Positions 14,182 to 22,226 of a DNA stretch of 22,289 bases are shown here, one piece after another. Source of the stretch: a virus; IMG/VR virus record IMGVR_UViG_3300020166_000125, positions 1 to 22,289 of that record; one strand, given 5' to 3'. Below the pieces are notes generated by a model. That model saw nothing but the letters and a program-made list of their open reading frames with translations, made no database searches and was not told where the DNA came from. Every line of letters starts with the position of its first letter. The first letter of the stretch is position 1. A program made the position numbers and the translations under genes.

Positions 14182-14312
14182 ATCTCCATTTTAAATTGTT
14201 TCCAAGCCTGTTTTATACTCTTTGGGTATTCATATATGCCAAAAGCAATTGCGTTATCCCTAGTGGGCTTTATTTTACCCTCAGCTAATGCTTTAATCAC
14301 GTCATTTATCAT
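14166..14312 (-). CDS. 48-aa small protein before the tape measure
   Basis: The frame reads MINDVIKALAEGKIKPTRDN, then AIAFGIYEYPKSIKQAWKQF and ends WLKQ. It begins 22 nt after the stop of the fibre gene and overlaps the tape measure start by 16 nt, filling an otherwise empty 150-nt gap. The sequence is helical and basic with no membrane segment. No function is known to me; it might be a translational coupler or small tail assembly factor. The coding evidence is position and a continuous frame only. Confidence 0.55.
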   Translation of the reverse strand: MINDVIKALAEGKIKPTRDNAIAFGIYEYPKSIKQAWKQFKMEIWLKQ

Positions 14313-14334
14313 AAATAGAAATTATTTGCTTTTG

Positions 14335-17300
14335 TTATTTGTTTTTAAGCTCTTTTATCTCAGCTTTTAATGTTTTTATTTCAGCATGTAGCTCTTTTAC
14401 CGAGTTAATTAAAGCAAAAGTTAAAGCGTGAGAGTCAAAGTTGTACAATTCTGTTTCTTCCTCATCTTCTTCATTTAACTTAGCGTTGTAAGTGCTAATT
14501 GTTTCAGGGAATATGTCTTTAACATCTTGTGCAATAATACCTATATTGCCTTTCATCGAAGAATCAAACCCTGCTTTACCATTATAATCGTAAGTCTTAG
14601 GTTCTAATTGAACTATCTCACTTAATCCTTTGGTGTATTCTTGTATATTCTCTTTAACTCTTACATCTGAAGCTATTGTCCAAGTATTAGTAGAAGGTTT
14701 AGCTGCGCTATTAGTACCTAAGTGTAAATCATAACTAGGTAAAGTTTTCTTTATACCTACTTGTCCGTTACCTGTAACTAAGAAAGCTGTAGCTCTATTT
14801 GCTAATAAAGGTCCCGTACCGTAACCAACGCTAAATAAAAGGTGTGCTGAGTTTTGATCATAATTATATTTACCAACAACTGTTTGACTTTGACCTGCTG
14901 CATCACCTCCTGTATTTTTTGGTACTGCTAAACCTAAACCAAATAAGAATTGGTTTTTAGAGTTGTTAGATCCTGCACTTGTTACACCTGCATCACAATC
15001 AGAACCAAATACAATACCATCGTTTATCTGTACAGAGTTGTTATACCCACCTACAAGGCATCCTGTTCCTCCTCCCGATGTTCCACCTGCGTAAAGGTTC
15101 AATAAAGTATTGCTTTGACCCATCAATAAACTATTAGATGAGTTGTTTGTATTCTCGTATCCAAGAGTTAAAGACCTATCACTCGTTGTAGCAACTCCGT
15201 GATTGTGACCCATAACTACTGAATCTTCACCATAATTATCAGAATTTGATCCAAATGAAGCCGACCTTTCTCCGTAAGATGAGGTTAAAGCTCCTATTGC
15301 GAAAGATGCTGAACCTTGTGCAAGGCACTCATAACCACCTGCTATAGATTGTCTACCACTTGCTAAAGCGTTTTCACCTAAAGCAAAGGCATCTTGCGAG
15401 GTAGCGTTAGTGTTAGTACCTATAGCAAATGCGTAAATACCAGTAGCTCCATTGTTAGCATCTCCAAAGGTGGCTCGACCATTCATATAAAAATTACCAC
15501 CGCTTTGGTCTACATTAAATTTAAATTGAGAATATCCAATAAAATTACCACCACTACTTTTACTTTGTATGCTATTAGTTACACCTCCTGGAGTAACAGT
15601 AGCGTCTGTAATTTCTTGTTGAACAAAACTACACGTTGCTACTTTAGAACTAGAATCATTAAGTGGCTGCAATGTTGCGGTTACACCATCAATAAGAATA
15701 GAAGTTGCCGTAAGATTACCATCAAGAAAAGTAGCATCAACTGTACCAGCCACATTAAGAGAGTAGGTAGTATTATTGTAAGCCATTCCAAAGTCAGCAC
15801 CAAAACTTCCGTTGTTGTTATATTGTACAAAAGTATTTGAACCTGCTGGTGTAGCACTTCCTGAGTTTGCCTGTACAAACGCTGTAGTAGCTACTTTAGT
15901 AGTATTATCTCCTACTGTTTGAGTGTTAGCCTCGCAATCTGTTAACGTTTTATTTGTAAGCGTTTGTGTATCTGTTAATTGAACTATATTTGAGTTTGTG
16001 ATAGACGCAATCTTTGTTGATGTGTCTGCATTACCTGTCAAATCCCCTGTAATAGTACCTGATATAGTAGCGTTAGGAGCTTCTATTGTATCTGTGCTTG
16101 TATTATATATAAAGTCAGCATCAGCACCAAAACTACCGTTGTTGTTAAACTGTACCTGTGTATTACTTCCAGCAGGATTAGTCGTACCACCGTTAGCTAC
16201 AACAAAAGCAGTAGTTGCAATTGTAGTATCATTTGTTCCGGCTGGCTGAGTCGTAGCTTTTACACCGTCTGCTAAGTAAGCATCTGAAACAGTGGCTCCG
16301 TTTTCTAAGACTAAATCATCATTATCAGCTAAAACGTCTCCTCTAAGATTACCAGTAATATTACTTGTAAGATCTCCGCCTTCAATTATAATTTCCTGAC
16401 CTTCTTCACCAATTTCTATCACACTATTATTAAGCACAATCGGTGGTGGATCTACATTTGCATCGTTGCTTTTTAAAGCTTTACATATATTAGGTACCCC
16501 GAGAGTCCCAGGCGCGAATGTGTAGCCGTATGACTCGCAGCATTCTCTTGTTGTAACAGCAGTATTGCCATCTAGGTCTTCAAAAATCACCCAACCCCAT
16601 TCAGTAATTGTCTTAATTACGTTGTTACATTGAAAAGCTGGTTGAGCTGTATTGTCAACTAAATCTACTATCTTTATTAATTCTATCTGAGTAGAAATGT
16701 CTTGACCTAACGGGTATGATTTTATCTTGTTTATTCTGTAGTAAGCATCCTTTATAAATATCTTGTCATTAAATCTAAAGTCAGCTATGTCGGTAGGCTT
16801 TAATAAAAAGTTAGCGATTAGAATTCTTGCGTCAGGGCCATATATACTGTTAATGTATCTTGACCAGCATGTAGTGTAAACATCATTTACAGTAGAGGTA
16901 ACTATCAAATCTGACTCACCAAAACTTTCTAGTGATCTAAATCTAATATCGTAGTCAGAGTCCTCTATTTCATCCCCAGCCATGGAAAACGTAGAGCAAA
17001 AAGGATATTCTGATAATGTATCATAAACAGATGACCCTGTTTCCGTGTAAAACCTGTACGGAGGTGAACTCTTTTTACCTGAATAATAGAATAATTTAGG
17101 TTTAGTTTTTACAAACTGAGGTGCACTGTTATCCCATCTAAAAAGTTGTGCCATTCTCATCCCACCTATATTGTAAGTAGGAAAACTTGAGAACATACTA
17201 TCTATTTCTAAATCACTTCCGTTGGTAAATTCGTTAGGAAACTTAGCTTGAAAAGAACCATAAGGTACGCCATTAGTTGCTTGAGCCTCTTCGCTCATCC

Positions 17301-18798
17301 AATCGTCATCTTCTAAATCACTTAGATTTAAGCCTGCATTTTGAAACTCGTGAGTAGGCTTTATAACTATGTTTTTACTTAAATCTAATTTATCCGTCCA
17401 ATCTTTAGATATACCTGCATCAAAATAATTTTGAGCTGGTTCAATGTTTAGTTGTCTAGGATTATCCTTATCATTTTCTATTATTAAATTATATCTATTT
17501 AGAATAGAAGTTAAGAACTCAACTTGAGTGTTACTAGGTAGTAAGTTATTATTAGAACCAAACTCTATATTAGTACCAATATATTGAATTGGTGCTTCTA
17601 GCAGCTGAACGTAACTATCAGCAAGTATATCAGTCTTCTCAGTAGGTTCTGCAAAATATCTTTCAAAATGAAAATACACCTTGTCAGTGTCTTTCAAATC
17701 AATTTCACGCATGATGAACTCTACATACCCTGTAGCGTCAGGACCTTTAGCGTTTTGCAATGCAGGACCCTGTCTACCGTTCACATTTATACCATCAAGC
17801 CTAGGTGAACCTGTAGATTGCCCAGATCTTAAAGTAATAGTATATTGAATAGTATTAGTAAAAGGCTCAGTATCAACAGGTCTTATTTTTAGCCTTACTT
17901 TAAACTTGTATCTACCACTTGCTGGTACATCATAATAGCTATCAGCGTTGACACTAGCGTTTACGTGATAGTTGCTATTTAAGTTATAAGAATTAGTACC
18001 ACTGTCGTCTTGAAAATAAAGCACCTGTCTTTGATCAGAGAAAACTTGCTGTGTAGCATTTTTATATACCTTAAAACCATCACTCTCACCGTTAGTTATA
18101 ACCTGTTGACTACTAGAAAGAGTCATATACTGGTTAGTAAAAAAGTCTGTAGATAAAAATGTAGAATTTACAGAATAACCAGCATCAGATAAAATTTTAT
18201 AAAATATAGTCTGGACTTTCATTGCTGGCTTTAACCTATCAGCAGTTAACCGATCACTATCAGTACTCGTAATACCTGTAAAGTCGTAACCATAGTCAAT
18301 TATAGGATATAAGATCTCATCACCAGTAGAAGAATCAGTGTACTCAATAGCATTGTTCCATGAGTTATAAATATTTGCCCTGTTGAAAACGTGATTGAAC
18401 TCACTAAAGTCAATATCGTTTAACTTTTTGCCTTCAATAGATTTTATAATATTACCTAATTGACCGTAAATGGTAACATCATAAACCTCAGTGCTGTTAT
18501 TTACCTTCATCAACTGTAAATAACCCTCTAACACCTCTATGCCATCAACTAAGATAGTAGCAGGCATTCTAACGTTAACGTCAAAAGCACCTGTAGAAGC
18601 ATTGATATTATAAAAGTGGCCAAATACTAAATTATTATTTTCAGTAAAAGGCAATGAGAAAGTTTGCGTGCTCTCTGCTTTTCTTTTAGTTACATCTTGA
18701 ATTTCTACAGCTGAATAATTAGCTTTAATGCTAACCTCACCTACATCTAAATATACTTTATTTCCACTACTTAGTAGCGTTACTAATATTTGAATCAT
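14335..18798 (-). CDS. Giant baseplate-tail fibre fusion with C-terminal S74 chaperone
   Basis: The 1487-aa protein starts one base after the 532-aa gene. Residues 1 to about 130 (DVTKRKAESTQTFSLPFTEN, then ILVDGIEVLEGYLQL) look like the baseplate proteins of flavophages. A beta-rich body follows to about 760. Residues about 850-1060 hold three degenerate fibre repeats with IATTAFV, VATTAFV and VATCSFV, and two AGSNTxVQ-NNNGSFGAD units. About 1110-1230 resembles a YadA-type head (AFALGENALASG, SFAIGALTSSYG). Residues 1377-1487 are an S74 intramolecular chaperone: SDVRVKENI at the expected autocleavage site, then GIIAQDVKDIFPE and a final coiled coil. Expected role: trimeric host-binding fibre. 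Confidence 0.83.
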   Translation of the reverse strand: MIQILVTLLSSGNKVYLDVGEVSIKANYSAVEIQDVTKRKAESTQTFSLPFTENNNLVFGHFYNINASTGAFDVNVRMPATILVDGIEVLEGYLQLMKVNNSTEVYDVTIYGQLGNIIKSIEGKKLNDIDFSEFNHVFNRANIYNSWNNAIEYTDSSTGDEILYPIIDYGYDFTGITSTDSDRLTADRLKPAMKVQTIFYKILSDAGYSVNSTFLSTDFFTNQYMTLSSSQQVITNGESDGFKVYKNATQQVFSDQRQVLYFQDDSGTNSYNLNSNYHVNASVNADSYYDVPASGRYKFKVRLKIRPVDTEPFTNTIQYTITLRSGQSTGSPRLDGINVNGRQGPALQNAKGPDATGYVEFIMREIDLKDTDKVYFHFERYFAEPTEKTDILADSYVQLLEAPIQYIGTNIEFGSNNNLLPSNTQVEFLTSILNRYNLIIENDKDNPRQLNIEPAQNYFDAGISKDWTDKLDLSKNIVIKPTHEFQNAGLNLSDLEDDDWMSEEAQATNGVPYGSFQAKFPNEFTNGSDLEIDSMFSSFPTYNIGGMRMAQLFRWDNSAPQFVKTKPKLFYYSGKKSSPPYRFYTETGSSVYDTLSEYPFCSTFSMAGDEIEDSDYDIRFRSLESFGESDLIVTSTVNDVYTTCWSRYINSIYGPDARILIANFLLKPTDIADFRFNDKIFIKDAYYRINKIKSYPLGQDISTQIELIKIVDLVDNTAQPAFQCNNVIKTITEWGWVIFEDLDGNTAVTTRECCESYGYTFAPGTLGVPNICKALKSNDANVDPPPIVLNNSVIEIGEEGQEIIIEGGDLTSNITGNLRGDVLADNDDLVLENGATVSDAYLADGVKATTQPAGTNDTTIATTAFVVANGGTTNPAGSNTQVQFNNNGSFGADADFIYNTSTDTIEAPNATISGTITGDLTGNADTSTKIASITNSNIVQLTDTQTLTNKTLTDCEANTQTVGDNTTKVATTAFVQANSGSATPAGSNTFVQYNNNGSFGADFGMAYNNTTYSLNVAGTVDATFLDGNLTATSILIDGVTATLQPLNDSSSKVATCSFVQQEITDATVTPGGVTNSIQSKSSGGNFIGYSQFKFNVDQSGGNFYMNGRATFGDANNGATGIYAFAIGTNTNATSQDAFALGENALASGRQSIAGGYECLAQGSASFAIGALTSSYGERSASFGSNSDNYGEDSVVMGHNHGVATTSDRSLTLGYENTNNSSNSLLMGQSNTLLNLYAGGTSGGGTGCLVGGYNNSVQINDGIVFGSDCDAGVTSAGSNNSKNQFLFGLGLAVPKNTGGDAAGQSQTVVGKYNYDQNSAHLLFSVGYGTGPLLANRATAFLVTGNGQVGIKKTLPSYDLHLGTNSAAKPSTNTWTIASDVRVKENIQEYTKGLSEIVQLEPKTYDYNGKAGFDSSMKGNIGIIAQDVKDIFPETISTYNAKLNEEDEEETELYNFDSHALTFALINSVKELHAEIKTLKAEIKELKNK
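15794..16155 (-). repeat. Imperfect direct repeats inside the fibre gene
   Basis: Two 35-nt copies, 15794-15828 and 16121-16155, differ at only three positions. They encode the in-frame NNNGSFGAD units 109 codons apart. Related ATTAFV-coding repeats lie near 15623, 15875 and 16201. The unequal spacing (about 252 and 326 nt) shows that repeat units differ in length. Confidence 0.85.
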
Positions 18799-20397
18799 CT
18801 ATACGAACGTTTTTTCTTTGTGAGCAAATTCAAAAGTAAATTTGTATTGTATCAACTTATCGTTGTTATGAGTTTTATATGTAAACGATTTGTCTGTAAT
18901 ATTTACTGGAACAGGTTGCGATGAAGGGTAAGTTAATTGAACATCGTTGCTCATCAGTAAACCTTCAAAATATTTATTATATGACTCATCTACAAAATCA
19001 GTGTTTACAGTAACAGACTTACTACCTGTTGTCTTTTCTATTTTACCTCTTTCGTATGAAGCAAGATCAAAGGTTGACCCTCCATAATTACCTGGTAGCC
19101 TTTTATAAGTTTCTTTTCTGTCGTAAGAAATATTCTCAGTGCTTTTACCTTCAAACATATAATAATCCCAAGTTCCATATATATTTTTCCACGCCAAGCA
19201 GTATTGATCATAAAGTGAACAATCAACGATCTCAAATTGATAAAAATGACTTAAAGACTTATAGTGGTAAATTTGGTAGGTTCCAGTACCCGTGATGCCT
19301 TCACCGTCTTCATCTGCGTAGAAAAAAGTGTTAGTGTTATTATCAGGAGCACCAAGTAAAACAAAATTAATAGTGTTGGCGCTATTAATACGAATATAGT
19401 CTCCTTTTTTTATAGGACTAGGACTTGAGTTTGAAAAACTTTCTGGCATTGAACCTGTGAGAGAACTGTAGTTTATTGTGTAATATTTAATACCACTTGT
19501 AGGGTTTAAGTTATAACCACCTCTATCAGGTATATCTATGTGTGTCATGTTATTAGCTCCAGCCCCAAAGTACAATAATTGTTGAGCATCAGTTGTAGAG
19601 TTAGGGTTAGCACCGCCAAAGGTACTATCGTTGTCTATAATAATTTTACCAACATAATTTCTTGGAAACTTAAATGTACTAAAGCCTGGGACAGTGCTTA
19701 GAACAGGTTTTTCTTCGAAAAAACTAATGGTAATTTTACCTAGCGAAGAGTCTAAATTAGTGTCACTAGATGTCACTTTATCGGAGTTTATAAAACTTAA
19801 AGTTCTATTTTCATTGTAACTTGTACGGTATGGGTGTGTCAAATAATAACCACTTTGTGTATCACTTAAAGGCCAATCAGTTAAAAACTTACCATCTCTT
19901 GGTCTAGATGTGTTAAAGCAAAATGGTTGTGTATTAAAGTTCATTTGATCTTCCCAACTATCTGCATAATTTATTCTGTACCAAACAACATCAGTTGCAG
20001 TAGTCGTTGGTGTTACGCTCACGGGTCCTGTAGCTGTTGTAGCATATTCTTCGTAGAACTTAAAAACTACAGTTCTAAAAGTTTTGCCGTTATTAGTGCT
20101 AAAAGGCTTTTCGCCTTCTTCGAAAATAGGTAGATCATGTATGTGTCTATCTTCAATGTCATAAGTAGCAGTGTTTACGTCTGTCTCGTAAGTTATATCT
20201 ATGTAGTCTTTTATTATTTTCTCAAATGATATATGTGCCTTTCCAGCAGGGTTTTTTGGCTGTTTTATCCTAACAACCTTTACACCACCTGGCGAACCAA
20301 CATATACGTCTACTACAAATTTAAAGTTAAATACTGGCGTGGTGCTACTCTCAAGAGTAAGCATCCAGTAGTTAGTTTGTGTTCGTGTTGTTGCCAT
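18799..20397 (-). CDS. Tail/baseplate structural protein, 532 aa
   Basis: I do not recognise a named domain. The 532-aa protein begins MATTRTQTNYWMLTLESSTT, then a beta-type FNFKFVVDVYVGSPGGVKVV. It is rich in Thr, Ser, Tyr and Asn throughout, with few charged helices, as in virion beta-sandwich proteins. It lies between the tail completion gene and the baseplate-fibre gene, so a distal tail or upper baseplate part is the likeliest job. It overlaps the upstream gene by 26 nt and is followed directly by the fibre gene (TAG then ATG). No signal peptide or membrane helix is present. Confidence 0.7.
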   Translation of the reverse strand: MATTRTQTNYWMLTLESSTTPVFNFKFVVDVYVGSPGGVKVVRIKQPKNPAGKAHISFEKIIKDYIDITYETDVNTATYDIEDRHIHDLPIFEEGEKPFSTNNGKTFRTVVFKFYEEYATTATGPVSVTPTTTATDVVWYRINYADSWEDQMNFNTQPFCFNTSRPRDGKFLTDWPLSDTQSGYYLTHPYRTSYNENRTLSFINSDKVTSSDTNLDSSLGKITISFFEEKPVLSTVPGFSTFKFPRNYVGKIIIDNDSTFGGANPNSTTDAQQLLYFGAGANNMTHIDIPDRGGYNLNPTSGIKYYTINYSSLTGSMPESFSNSSPSPIKKGDYIRINSANTINFVLLGAPDNNTNTFFYADEDGEGITGTGTYQIYHYKSLSHFYQFEIVDCSLYDQYCLAWKNIYGTWDYYMFEGKSTENISYDRKETYKRLPGNYGGSTFDLASYERGKIEKTTGSKSVTVNTDFVDESYNKYFEGLLMSNDVQLTYPSSQPVPVNITDKSFTYKTHNNDKLIQYKFTFEFAHKEKTFV

Positions 20398-20908
20398 TTA
20401 TTTCGTCTATTGTAAAATTCAAAAAGTTTTCTAAATCTAAAGCAAAAGCTTTTTCTAATTCTTTAGGTAGCTTCTTATAGCTTTGTGCAAAAGCATCATC
20501 TAAAAACTTGGTTCCTTTATATCCAAATCTATGGATCTTTCTAGTAATCACATAAGCAATACCTCTTTGTTGTTGCTCTTTATTTCTCCAAGCAGTAAAT
20601 TGGCCTTTGCTATTTCTTGGTCTTAAATTCTTTCGTTTAACCCACTCTAAGATCTTAGGATATAAAGATCCGCTACCACCTGATTTACTTGAACTTCTAC
20701 CTTCGTTGATAGCAAGTCCATATTCTTCCATTCTTATTTTAACGCTTATAGAATTAGCTGCAACACCAAGATCATAGTCTAATGACTTCATTAAACGACC
20801 AGTATCGTAACCACGTTTTCTAGTTTGCAAATACGTAGCTGCTTTTATGATCACGTCTTTTCCAAATTTGGATAACGCTTTTTCTGTTGCTTCTAACTCT
20901 AAACTCAT
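20372..20908 (-). CDS. Tail completion protein, HK97 gp10-like
   Basis: The 178-aa protein has TYLQTRKRGYDTGRLMKSLD (25-44), EYGLAINEGRSSS (62-74), LYPKILEWVKRKN (82-94) and AYVITRKIHRFGYKGTKFLD (118-137). The elements YDTGRLxxS, YGxxINEGR and FGxKxTxFL in this order resemble gp10/HK97-type neck and tail completion proteins, which join tail and head. It overlaps the upstream gene by 4 nt (ATGA). The C-terminus ends in a helix and an Asn/Thr-rich tail. The function is by family resemblance only. Confidence 0.72.
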   Translation of the reverse strand: MSLELEATEKALSKFGKDVIIKAATYLQTRKRGYDTGRLMKSLDYDLGVAANSISVKIRMEEYGLAINEGRSSSKSGGSGSLYPKILEWVKRKNLRPRNSKGQFTAWRNKEQQQRGIAYVITRKIHRFGYKGTKFLDDAFAQSYKKLPKELEKAFALDLENFLNFTIDEINGNNTNTN

Positions 20909-21366
20909 ATTGGAGTATTACACGCGTTATTATTGCTTGGTACTCTAATGCTTATTGAACCTTTCCATCCAGCTAATAGGTTCTCAAATCTATCTGTAAA
21001 TGGCTCACAGCTTATGCTATCACTTACTACAAACTGATCAGAAACTATAATTTGATTTGCACTAAGTCTACCAAGTCCATTTTTAAACTCTCTATAAACG
21101 TCGGATAGTATCAAGAATGTGTCACTCAGCACGTCAGTTTCATTCGAACCATCAGCGCTAACTAGATCCATCACTAATAAATCAAAAGTGAATACAAAGT
21201 CTCTATTGTTTATCGTAGCAGATTGTTCTACTAAATGAGCTTTAGCGAAATCCATCTCATTGGAAAGATCTACCTCGAATATATCTCCATTAGTAAACGA
21301 GTTTAACTGCTTATGAGCTTCACAAATATCTTTAAATTGATCTACTATTGCTTTAAACGTTTTCAT
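20905..21366 (-). CDS. Tail terminator-like structural protein
   Basis: The 153-aa protein starts MKTFKAIVDQFKDICEAHKQ and continues LNSFTNGDIFEVDLSNEMDF, then AKAHLV. It has FTFDLLVMDLVSADGSNE and VLSDTFLILSDVYREFKN in the middle and beta-type WKGSISIRVPS at the end. Bacteroidota phage proteins with the FKxxxxxHxxxNSFxxGDI start usually precede gp10-like genes, and I take them as tail terminator or neck proteins. It overlaps both neighbours by ATGA, consistent with coupled expression and stoichiometric assembly. Assignment is moderate because it rests on recall and order. Confidence 0.62.
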   Translation of the reverse strand: MKTFKAIVDQFKDICEAHKQLNSFTNGDIFEVDLSNEMDFAKAHLVEQSATINNRDFVFTFDLLVMDLVSADGSNETDVLSDTFLILSDVYREFKNGLGRLSANQIIVSDQFVVSDSISCEPFTDRFENLLAGWKGSISIRVPSNNNACNTPI

Positions 21367-21587
21367 TTCTTTAATTTTTCTTGATCTTTTAAATAACTTA
21401 AATAAGTAAAAGCTTTGTATATACTTATTTGTGTTGCTTCTTCAATCTTTAACACATCTCCTTTAGATAGCGTTATCAATATAGAGTACCAACCCCACTT
21501 TTCGTTGAACTGTTGGTGCTTAGAGTCTGAGCCTCCTGATTGGAAGAGGTTATCGAACTCACTAAGTAATCTTTTCCTAAAGTCCAA
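21363..21587 (-). CDS. Frameshift extension of the tail assembly chaperone (T part)
   Basis: This frame has no proper start: its first codon is a TTG lying inside a run of nine T. Reading in after a -1 slip from the chaperone frame joins 164 residues of that protein to these 74 codons, giving about 238 aa. The segment contains FNEKWGWYSILITLSKGDVL and KIEEATQISIYKAFTYLSYL, which I know as the continuous C-terminal part of chaperones in related flavophages. In lambda-like phages the corresponding GT product binds tape measure and tail tube proteins. The frame overlaps the 200-aa frame by 112 nt and ends in an ATGA overlap with the next gene. Confidence 0.75.
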   Translation of the reverse strand: MDFRKRLLSEFDNLFQSGGSDSKHQQFNEKWGWYSILITLSKGDVLKIEEATQISIYKAFTYLSYLKDQEKLKK

Positions 21588-22078
21588 AAAAAAAGAATAG
21601 CACCATTTACCACGTTAGCTGGCATCTTTTCTTTAAACAAATTAGCTCTACTTTCTATATCTCTACCATAAGCTTCTATTTGATACTTACCAGACTTTTC
21701 AACAGTAACTTTTCTATAAAGTATTGCCATAATCATATCAAGGTTCTTATTAAGATCTTGACACAAAGTATCTATGTCTACAAATTCACCTGTGCTAATA
21801 TTAGACAAGTTAGGATGAAAGCCATACTTTTCATCTTCTATGTTTACAAACTTCACAAGCTTTTCTTCTTGTTTAGTTAAACTCAGGAGCTTATCGTAAA
21901 CCATTTGTAGATCACTAAGCCTAAATCTATCAAGTGTCCCTCGGTCAACCTTTGTCAAGATCTCAATAGACCTTTTCATTAGCTCAATAGGTTCTAACTT
22001 TAACTCGTTAATCTTATTAAGATCTTGTAGTTGCCCTAATGTAATTTCACTTAAATCTGTAGGTACTGTAAGCTTCAT
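21476..22078 (-). CDS. Tail assembly chaperone, short (G-like) form
   Basis: The 200-aa protein has VPTDLSEITLGQLQDLNKIN (5-24), a YGFHPNLSNISTGEFVDID core (85-103), MIMAILYRKVT and MPANVVNGAILFFWTLGKDY (152-171). This pattern is that of Bacteroidota phage tail assembly chaperones. The codons for residues 162-164 form a slippery T tract; without a slip the frame ends after a Ser/Thr-rich tail of about 35 residues. In lambda the short G form predominates and the shifted GT form is the minor product. It is the first protein gene after the tRNA-like gene and likely opens the structural transcript. Confidence 0.78.
   Translation of the reverse strand: MKLTVPTDLSEITLGQLQDLNKINELKLEPIELMKRSIEILTKVDRGTLDRFRLSDLQMVYDKLLSLTKQEEKLVKFVNIEDEKYGFHPNLSNISTGEFVDIDTLCQDLNKNLDMIMAILYRKVTVEKSGKYQIEAYGRDIESRANLFKEKMPANVVNGAILFFWTLGKDYLVSSITSSNQEAQTLSTNSSTKSGVGTLY
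21584..21595 (-). promoter_or_regulatory. Probable -1 programmed ribosomal frameshift site
   Basis: On the minus strand the sequence is CTTTTTTTTTGG, read as CTT TTT TTT TGG in the chaperone frame. The heptamer T TTT TTT permits simultaneous re-pairing of both tRNAs, and a -1 slip gives TTG GAC and enters the 74-codon frame. A weak hairpin candidate CCTC/GAGG lies about 35 nt downstream; no strong pseudoknot or internal Shine-Dalgarno is obvious. A homopolymer sequencing error is the main alternative. Confidence 0.7.
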
Positions 22079-22115
22079 ATTATTAAATAGAGATTTTGCA
22101 ATATTGTAACAATAG

Positions 22116-22226
22116 CTGAAAGGAGAGGACTCGAACCTCTACGAAGGGATTAGGCAACTAAGTGCTTTATTTCTTGTCTTCACCCAAGAGACAGTTGGGC
22201 GTGTCTGCCAATTTCACCACCTTTCA
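22116..22226 (-). tRNA. tRNA-like gene, leucine-type body with GTC anticodon
   Basis: The minus strand folds as a cloverleaf: 7-bp acceptor TGAAAGG/CCTTTCA, D arm GTG AAATTGGCAGA CAC, 5-bp anticodon stem CCCAA/TTGGG with loop CTGTCTC, and T arm AGAGG TTCGAGT CCTCT. The discriminator is G and no CCA is encoded. D and T arms look like bacterial tRNA-Leu, but the loop gives anticodon GTC (aspartate). The variable region is 42 nt (22182-22141), longer than the usual 10-24, with possible stems TGAAG/CTTCG and TTAG/CTAA. It may be a rearranged or non-canonical tRNA, or a degraded one. A competing hairpin TGTCT/AGACA overlaps the anticodon stem. Confidence 0.7.

Noticed and set aside
15394-15840. 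Long open frame of 148 codons on the plus strand inside the fibre gene
   Set aside because: It is Ser/Thr/Ile-rich low-complexity antisense of the repetitive fibre sequence, with no operon context and no matching promoter. All other plus-strand frames are likewise antisense shadows.
21363-21587. The 74-codon frame as an independent gene starting at TTG
   Set aside because: The TTG lies in the homopolymer with no separate ribosome site visible, and the sequence reads as the natural continuation of the chaperone after a -1 slip.
22140-22170. Alternative anticodon loop CTTAGTT (TAG, leucine) in the long arm of the tRNA-like gene
   Set aside because: It would fit a leucine identity, but its stem needs mismatches (AAGCA against GCCTA or TGCCT) and leaves a perfect CCCAA/TTGGG arm unused. 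The GTC fold is better supported, though an intron-like insertion cannot be fully excluded.
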